This document shows positions 5,141 to 9,533 of a stretch of 9,533 nt of DNA, in pieces. Positions within the stretch are counted from its first letter, which is position 1; the number at the start of each line of letters is the position of its first letter. The translations under genes and the position numbers were made by a program. Under the pieces are notes generated by a model. The model saw nothing but the letters and a program-made list of their open reading frames with translations. It did not search any database and was not told the origin of the DNA. The DNA is taken from positions 1-9,533 of the forward strand of contig CAIXOZ010000117.1 in the NCBI GenBank assembly GCA_903921295.1, read 5' to 3'. The stretch is from an uncultured cyanobacterium. GTDB lineage: Bacteria > Cyanobacteriota > Cyanobacteriia > PCC-6307 > Cyanobiaceae.

Positions 5141-7276
5141 TCAGGCGGGGGTGGCGGACCCTTCGTCCTGGGCGACACCCCTCAGGGTGAGGTTGATGCG
5201 GCCGCGGTTGTCGATTTCGCGGACGCGCACGGTCACCTGATCGCCCACCTTGACGACGTCCTCGACCTTCTCGACCCGGGCTTCGGAGAGCTGGGAGATG
5301 TGAATCATCCCCTCCTTGCCCGGGAGGATCTCCACAAAGGCTCCGATCGGAATGATCCGGGTCACGGCACCGGTGAAGGTCTCGCCTTCGCTCACCCGAC
5401 GGGTCAGGCCCTCGATGATGCGCTGGGCTTCCTCGGCGGCGGCGCCGTCATGGCTGGCGATGGTGACGATGCCGCCATCCTCGATGTCGATCTTGGTGTT
5501 GGTGCGTTCGGTGATGCCCTTGATCGTGCGACCGCCGGGGCCGATCACGGTGCCGATCAGTTCCGGATCGATGCGGAAGCTCAGCAGGCGGGGGGCATGG
5601 GGAGACAGGCCTTCACGGGGCTTGTCGATCGCCTCGAGCATCTTCTCGAGGATGTGCAGCCGCGCTGGACGGGCCTGCTGGATCGCCTCGGCCACCGAGG
5701 GCACCTCGAGACCGGTGATCTTCATGTCCATCTGCAGGGCGGTGATGCCCTTTTCGGTGCCGGCCACCTTGAAGTCCATGTCACCGAGGAAGTCCTCGAT
5801 GCCCTGGATGTCGGTGAGGATGCGCACTTCGGAGCCCTCCTTGATCAGACCCATGGCGGCGCCGCTGACCGGGGCCTTGAGGGGCACACCGGCATCCATC
5901 AGGGCGAGGGTGCTGCCGCACACCGAACCCATCGAGGTGGAGCCGTTGGAGCTCAGACATTCCGAGACCACCCGCAGCACGTAGGGGAAGCTCTCCTTGG
6001 GGGGAAGCACGGGCACGATCGCCCGCTCCGCCAGGGCGCCATGGCCGATTTCACGACGGCCCGGGGAGCGCATCGGCCGGGTCTCGCCAACGGAATAGGG
6101 CGGGAAGTTGTAGTGATGCAGGTAGGTCTTCTCATTGGATGGATTGAGGTCATCCATCTCCTGCGCATCACTGGGGGTGCCCAGGGTGGCGGTGGAGAGC
6201 ACCTGGGTCAGACCGCGCTGGAACAGGGCGGAACCGTGCACGCGCTTGGGCAGAACGCCGGCGGCGGCACTGATCGGTCGGACCTCATCGAGGGCACGGC
6301 CGTCGACCCGCTTGCCGTCCTTGAGGATCTGCTGACGCATCAGCTTCTTGGTCAGGCCCTTGTAGCTGTTGCCGAGCGCCTTGTTGTTGCTGCTCACGGC
6401 GATGCGGATGGCATCGTCCTCCTTGAGGGCCTGGATCTTCTCGCTCACCTGGGCCTTGATCGCATCCAGCTTGCTGTCGCGTTCGGCCTTGGTCTGGCTG
6501 AACTGCTGCAGCACCTCGGCGATGCCGGCACCGCATTCCGTCTCCAGGAGCGAGGGCAGCAGCGGATCGTCCGCCTTCTCTTCGGGGAGCACCTGCTCGA
6601 TGCCCAGCTCCTTGAGGAGATTGAGCTGGGCCTTGATCAATTCGCCCACGGCTTCGTAGCCGAAGTCGATCGCCTCGATCACGTCGCCCTCGGGCAGCTG
6701 GTTCGCTCCGGCTTCCACCATCACCACACCGGCAGGGGTGCCGGCCACGACCAGATCGAGGTCGGAGCGTTCGATCTCGCGATAGCTGGGGTTGAGCACG
6801 AAGTCGTCGCCGAGCAGGCCCACACGCACGGCCGCCATCGGGCCATAGAAGGGGATGCGGGCCAGCAGGGTGGCCATCGAGGCGCCGGTGACCGCGAGTA
6901 CATCGGGTGGCACGCGCTCATCGAGAGACATGCAGGTGGCGACGATCTGGAGGTCATCGCGCATCCAGCCCGGGAACAGGGGCCGCATCGGCCGATCGAT
7001 CAGGCGAGCGATCAGGGTGGCCCGCTCCGGGGGGCGGCTCTCACGGCGCATGAAGCTGCCGGGAATGCGGCCGGCGGCATAAAGCCGCTCTTCGTAATCA
7101 CAGATGAGGGGAAGGAAATCGATCCCTTCACGGGGGTTCGAGCGGGTGGCGGTGACCAGCACAGCGGTGTCACCGCACTCAATCATCACCGAGCCCCCAG
7201 CCTGGGGAGCGAACCTGCCGGTGACCAGCCGGATCTCCCGACCATCGAAGGAGATCGACTGCGTTTGTCCTTGCAC
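5141..7276 (-). CDS. pnp: Polyribonucleotide nucleotidyltransferase (PNPase)
   Basis: A 711-residue phosphorolytic 3'-5' exoribonuclease that releases nucleoside diphosphates and, in reverse, adds heteropolymeric tails. In cyanobacteria, as in chloroplasts, PNPase is thought to be the main tailing enzyme. Domains in order: first RNase PH domain (about 14-145) with GSFMRRESRPPERATLIARL (73-92); helical linker (about 240-315); second, catalytic RNase PH domain (about 323-540) with SECLSSNGSTSMGSVCG (438-454) and LTDIQGIEDFLGDMDFK. In that segment Asp489 and Asp495 match the spacing of the catalytic/metal Asp pair of the family. A KH domain (about 565-625) has the GxxG loop IGPGG, and an S1 domain (about 630-698) includes GAFVEILPGKEGMIHISQLS. 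Length is complete. The start is GTG at 7276 with AAGG six bases upstream. It lies downstream of rpsN behind a terminator, so it probably has its own promoter in the 94-base leader. Confidence 0.98.
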   Translation of the reverse strand: MQGQTQSISFDGREIRLVTGRFAPQAGGSVMIECGDTAVLVTATRSNPREGIDFLPLICDYEERLYAAGRIPGSFMRRESRPPERATLIARLIDRPMRPLFPGWMRDDLQIVATCMSLDERVPPDVLAVTGASMATLLARIPFYGPMAAVRVGLLGDDFVLNPSYREIERSDLDLVVAGTPAGVVMVEAGANQLPEGDVIEAIDFGYEAVGELIKAQLNLLKELGIEQVLPEEKADDPLLPSLLETECGAGIAEVLQQFSQTKAERDSKLDAIKAQVSEKIQALKEDDAIRIAVSSNNKALGNSYKGLTKKLMRQQILKDGKRVDGRALDEVRPISAAAGVLPKRVHGSALFQRGLTQVLSTATLGTPSDAQEMDDLNPSNEKTYLHHYNFPPYSVGETRPMRSPGRREIGHGALAERAIVPVLPPKESFPYVLRVVSECLSSNGSTSMGSVCGSTLALMDAGVPLKAPVSGAAMGLIKEGSEVRILTDIQGIEDFLGDMDFKVAGTEKGITALQMDMKITGLEVPSVAEAIQQARPARLHILEKMLEAIDKPREGLSPHAPRLLSFRIDPELIGTVIGPGGRTIKGITERTNTKIDIEDGGIVTIASHDGAAAEEAQRIIEGLTRRVSEGETFTGAVTRIIPIGAFVEILPGKEGMIHISQLSEARVEKVEDVVKVGDQVTVRVREIDNRGRINLTLRGVAQDEGSATPA

Positions 7277-7370
7277 TGGGCCTTATGTCCTTTTGTTGTC
7301 GTACACCATCCTCGCACTCGGACTCGCCGGGCTGATGAAGTTTCGGTTTTCCTTCCTCGAGCGGAAGCAA

Positions 7371-7395
7371 CAACAAAGGCGCCCTTTCGGGCGCC
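7371..7395 (-). terminator. Rho-independent terminator of rpsN
   Basis: On the minus strand GGCGCCC (7395-7389), a GAAA tetraloop and GGGCGCC (7384-7378) form a perfect 7-bp hairpin followed by TTTGTTG. It starts 38 bases after the rpsN stop and stands between rpsN and pnp. The U-tract is interrupted by G, so some read-through into pnp is plausible. Confidence 0.82.
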
Positions 7396-7433
7396 CGGAC
7401 CATGACTTCAGGCTTTTGTGCCGCGATGCCGGA

Positions 7434-7736
7434 TCACCAGCTGGACTTGACCACGCCGGGCAGTTCACCCTTGTGAGCGCGCTCACGCAGCTGATTGCGG
7501 CACAGGCCGAAATCGCGATAAACACCACGGGGCTTGCCGGTGGCCCAGCAGCGGTTGCGCAGGCGAATCGGAGCGCTGTTGCGGGGCAGGGCCTGAATCC
7601 TGCGGTGAATCTCCAGGCGCTCCATCGGGTCGGCAGCGGCGTCGAAGGCGGCCATCAGGGCGGCGCGCTTGGCGGCGTAGCGCTCAACAAGTTTCTGGCG
7701 CTTGACGTCGCGCGCAATCATCGACTTCTTCGCCAT
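7434..7736 (-). CDS. rpsN: 30S ribosomal protein uS14
   Basis: Encodes the 100-residue, zinc-free form of ribosomal protein S14, a component of the small-subunit head needed for late 30S assembly. The N-terminus MAKKSMIARDVKRQKLV and the C-terminal block RNRCWATGKPRGVYRDFGL...LPGVVKSSW are family hallmarks. The CxxC pairs of the zinc-binding type are absent, which agrees with the 100-residue length. ATG 7736 is chosen; the frame extends 10 codons upstream to 7766, but those residues (MDLDLSPTGR) are not part of the family. No strong ribosome-binding site precedes it. It is followed by its own terminator and then pnp. Confidence 0.98.
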   Translation of the reverse strand: MAKKSMIARDVKRQKLVERYAAKRAALMAAFDAAADPMERLEIHRRIQALPRNSAPIRLRNRCWATGKPRGVYRDFGLCRNQLRERAHKGELPGVVKSSW

Positions 7737-7823
7737 GCGGCCTGTGGGAGAAAGATCCAGATCCAAACACTTTACCGCCTGGCCTGCCTGCCCTGGATGA
7801 GCGGCGCCGGTGGTCGGGGGGGC

Positions 7824-7837
7824 GGCCCTTCAGGGCC
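7824..7837. other. Short hairpin in the rseP-rpsN gap
   Basis: A perfect 5-bp stem GGCCC/GGGCC with a 4-base loop (TTCA; TGAA on the minus strand) sits in the 185-base gap between rseP and rpsN. On the minus strand it is followed by a run of C, not T; on the plus strand it is followed by a T-containing stretch, but no plus-strand gene ends here. It may weakly end rseP transcription. Otherwise I see nothing supportable in 7737-7921, although the rpsN promoter presumably lies there. Confidence 0.22.
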
Positions 7838-7921
7838 TTCGGTTGTTTGAGAACTGCAGCCCGTCTCCAGCGAGGAAGGGGAGTGGCGCGGCGAGGATCC
7901 GCAAGGCCGGTGGCGCGGCCG

Positions 7922-9019
7922 TCAGCGTGCCCCGCTGTGCAGCAGTTGCTGAATCAGGGGGAGCTGGCTGGTGTCCTTGACGATCAGAAGCGCACTCAGT
8001 CCCACCAGAAACACGAAGCCCGACTGCAGGAAGACCGTTTCGAAGCGCTGGGGCAAGCGGCGGCCGCGCACGCCTTCCAGCACCAGCAGCACCATCTGGC
8101 CGCCATCGAGCAGGGGCAGCGGCAGCGCATTGAGCACGGCGAGGTTGATCGAGATCAGGGCCGTGAACAGGAAGAGGCTGCTGCCTCCCTGGCGGGACAG
8201 CTGGGCCCCCATCTCGACGATCTTCACCGGGCCTGAGACCTGGCCGGCGGTTTCACCGAAATGGGTGATCAGGGTGGTGAACCCTTCAATGGTCCGTCCC
8301 GTCAGGGCGGTGAAGTCACGGTTGGCCTGGCGGATCACCTCCAGCGGTGAACGGGCGCGGCGGAACTGTTCCTGGCCGCTCGGCAGCAGCTCGGCGCCGA
8401 TCCGGCCGATGCCGTCGCGGTTGCTGGGGGTGAGGGTGAGGGTCTGGACCTGGCCGCCGCGGTCGGTGCCGAGGATGAGGCTCTCGTTGGGCGAGCTCTT
8501 GATCAGGGTCACCAGCGCCCTGACGGCCGCCTGGCCGCCACCGAGGGTCTCGCCGTTCACCACCACGATGCGATCGCCTGGTGCGAGGCCGGCCGCCGCA
8601 GCCGCCTGGCCGGGATTCACCGCCGAAATCATCACGCCCGGATTGGTGCTGAAGCCCGAGGGCAGGCCGAGGACCGCGCCCTGGGCCACCAGCACACACC
8701 AGGCCAGCAACAGATTGGCGAGCACACCGGCGGCGATCACCAGGGCCCGCTGGGGTAGGGGCCGGTTGCTGAGCAGATCCGGATCGTCCTTGGGGATCGT
8801 GCTCTCCTCATCGTCATCGGGGAAGGCGACGAAGCCGCCGAGCGGAATCGCCCGCAGGGCGTAGGTCACACCGCGTCGGTGCCGTTCGATCAGCGCCGGG
8901 CCGAACCCCACCGAGAAACCGCTCACGCGGATCCCCTGCAGGGTTGCCGCGAAGAAATGGCCGGCTTCATGCACCACCACCAGACCGGCCAGGATCAACA
9001 GGGCCTTGATCACATCCAT
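7922..9019 (-). CDS. rseP: RIP (site-2) metalloprotease RseP
   Basis: A 365-residue integral membrane zinc metalloprotease of the M50B/RseP group, which cuts transmembrane segments of substrates such as anti-sigma factors or remnant signal peptides. The zinc-site motif HEAGH is at 17-21 inside the first membrane helix, followed by HFFAATLQGIRVSGFSVGFG in the usual place and the IPLGGFVAFP strand (58-67). A second helix covers about 92-115. A single PDZ domain spans about 120-200 (NPGQAAAAAGLAPGDRIVVV). The C-terminal helices contain SINLAVLNALPLPLLDGGQ (in part 290-308), where LDGG supplies the third zinc ligand Asp305. One PDZ rather than the two of E. coli RseP is typical of shorter bacterial homologues. 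ATG 9019 places the HExxH motif at its usual distance from the N-terminus. It follows serS by 48 bases on the same strand and is probably co-transcribed. Its substrate is not identifiable here. Confidence 0.95.
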   Translation of the reverse strand: MDVIKALLILAGLVVVHEAGHFFAATLQGIRVSGFSVGFGPALIERHRRGVTYALRAIPLGGFVAFPDDDEESTIPKDDPDLLSNRPLPQRALVIAAGVLANLLLAWCVLVAQGAVLGLPSGFSTNPGVMISAVNPGQAAAAAGLAPGDRIVVVNGETLGGGQAAVRALVTLIKSSPNESLILGTDRGGQVQTLTLTPSNRDGIGRIGAELLPSGQEQFRRARSPLEVIRQANRDFTALTGRTIEGFTTLITHFGETAGQVSGPVKIVEMGAQLSRQGGSSLFLFTALISINLAVLNALPLPLLDGGQMVLLVLEGVRGRRLPQRFETVFLQSGFVFLVGLSALLIVKDTSQLPLIQQLLHSGAR

Positions 9020-9067
9020 CGATCAGCAGCCAGCGTCATCCACGCCCCCATTGTGAAGGGCTGGCCC

Positions 9068-9532
9068 TCAGGACGGCGTGGCCGTCAATGCCGGAGCGCC
9101 GAAATAGGGGATGAGGGCACTGGGCAGCCGCACCGAGCCATCGGCCTGCTGGCCGGTTTCCAGCAGCGCCGCCATCGTGCGACCGACCGCGAGGCCACTG
9201 CCGTTGAGGGTGTGCACCAGCTGGGTGCCCCTGGCCTCCTTGAGCCGGATCGAGGAGCGCCGGGCCTGGAAGTCGCCGCAGACACTGCAGCTGGAGATCT
9301 CCCGGTAGGAGCCGGCACCGGGCAACCAGACCTCGAGGTCGTAGGTGCGGGCGGCGGAGAAGCCGAGATCACCGGTGCAGAGTTCGATCCGGCGGTAGGG
9401 CAGCTCCAGGGCCTCCAGGATCGCCTCGGCGTCGGCTGTGATCTGCTCGTGGGCGTCGCCGGAGGCCTCGGGATGGCAGAACCAGTAGAGCTCCACCTTG
9501 TTGAACTGGTGCAGGCGGATTAAACCGCGGGT
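9068..9532 (-). CDS. serS: Seryl-tRNA synthetase, C-terminal part (cut by window edge)
   Basis: The C-terminal 154 codons or so of a class II seryl-tRNA synthetase, which charges tRNA-Ser (and tRNA-Sec where present) with serine in the cytoplasm. The frame stays open to the window end; the first readable residues TRGLIRLHQFNKVEL (9532-9488) are class II motif 2. Then come CTGDLGFSAARTYDLEVWLP, REISSCSVCGDFQARR (serine/ATP pocket region) and motif 3, LVHTLNGSGLAVGRTMAALL, followed by the usual RLPSALIPYFG tail. The N-terminal coiled-coil tRNA-binding arm and motif 1 lie outside the window. The GTG at 9496 is an internal codon, not a start. Confidence 0.97.
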   Translation of the reverse strand, partial: TRGLIRLHQFNKVELYWFCHPEASGDAHEQITADAEAILEALELPYRRIELCTGDLGFSAARTYDLEVWLPGAGSYREISSCSVCGDFQARRSSIRLKEARGTQLVHTLNGSGLAVGRTMAALLETGQQADGSVRLPSALIPYFGAPALTATPS

Positions 9533-9533
9533 G

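Noticed and set aside
4183..5178. 331-codon minus-strand frame overlapping vanW
   Set aside because: It is Pro/Arg-rich without family features and would run through the pnp terminator; the VanW frame explains the region.
5300..7405. 701-codon open frame on the plus strand opposite pnp
   Set aside because: It is fully antisense to a textbook PNPase gene. Its translation is His/Gly/Ala-rich with no recognisable domain, as expected for the complement of a GC-rich gene. It is a shadow frame.
8570..8577. GCGATCGC, the cyanobacterial HIP1 octamer, inside rseP
   Set aside because: I noticed only this one copy, which is no more than chance would give in GC-rich DNA of this length, so it is not evidence of HIP1 enrichment here.

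Overview
The window is a GC-rich piece of a bacterial chromosome, most likely from a picocyanobacterium of the Synechococcus/Cyanobium type. This assignment is inferred from the overall look of the proteins (for example PNPase and the short VanW protein), the rpsN-pnp neighbourhood, and a B12-riboswitch-controlled HupE. It is mostly ordinary core-genome content. I see no prophage, insertion sequence, CRISPR array, toxin-antitoxin pair or recognisable defence island.

Layout from left to right. (1) Bases 1-37 hold the 5' half of a minus-strand tRNA-Arg(UCU), cut by the window edge. (2) hupE (84-674, minus) encodes a HupE/UreJ metal permease, preceded by a well-formed cobalamin riboswitch (about 705-835, minus). 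The pair looks like a B12-repressed cobalt or nickel uptake unit. (3) Divergent from it, 935-2029 (plus) encodes a helix-turn-helix protein with a long disordered, Arg-patch and acidic linker and a compact unrecognised C-terminal domain. It is the least understood gene here. (4) A minus-strand pair follows: rsmI (2412-3263, 16S rRNA methyltransferase) and, 42 bases downstream, a small two-helix membrane protein (2088-2369) resembling LapA/DUF1049 proteins. (5) cysQ (3314-4246, plus) diverges from rsmI and converges on a VanW-family gene (4314-5099, minus). (6) From the right edge a minus-strand run reads serS (partial), rseP, rpsN, terminator, pnp, terminator, vanW.

Functionally the right half is housekeeping: seryl-tRNA charging, intramembrane proteolysis, ribosomal protein uS14 and RNA decay. 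rsmI also serves the ribosome. cysQ clears 3'-phosphoadenosine nucleotides from sulfur metabolism. Two intrinsic terminators punctuate the minus-strand run. The U-tract of the pnp terminator ends one base before the annotated ATG of vanW, which is an odd junction.

The points most worth following up are the riboswitch and its possible expression platform, the HTH protein with its neighbouring palindrome, and the terminator/start-codon junction at vanW. Long open frames antisense to pnp, rsmI and hupE are treated as GC-rich shadows. No gene-free stretch exceeds 300 bases; the longest is the riboswitch-bearing interval 675-934.
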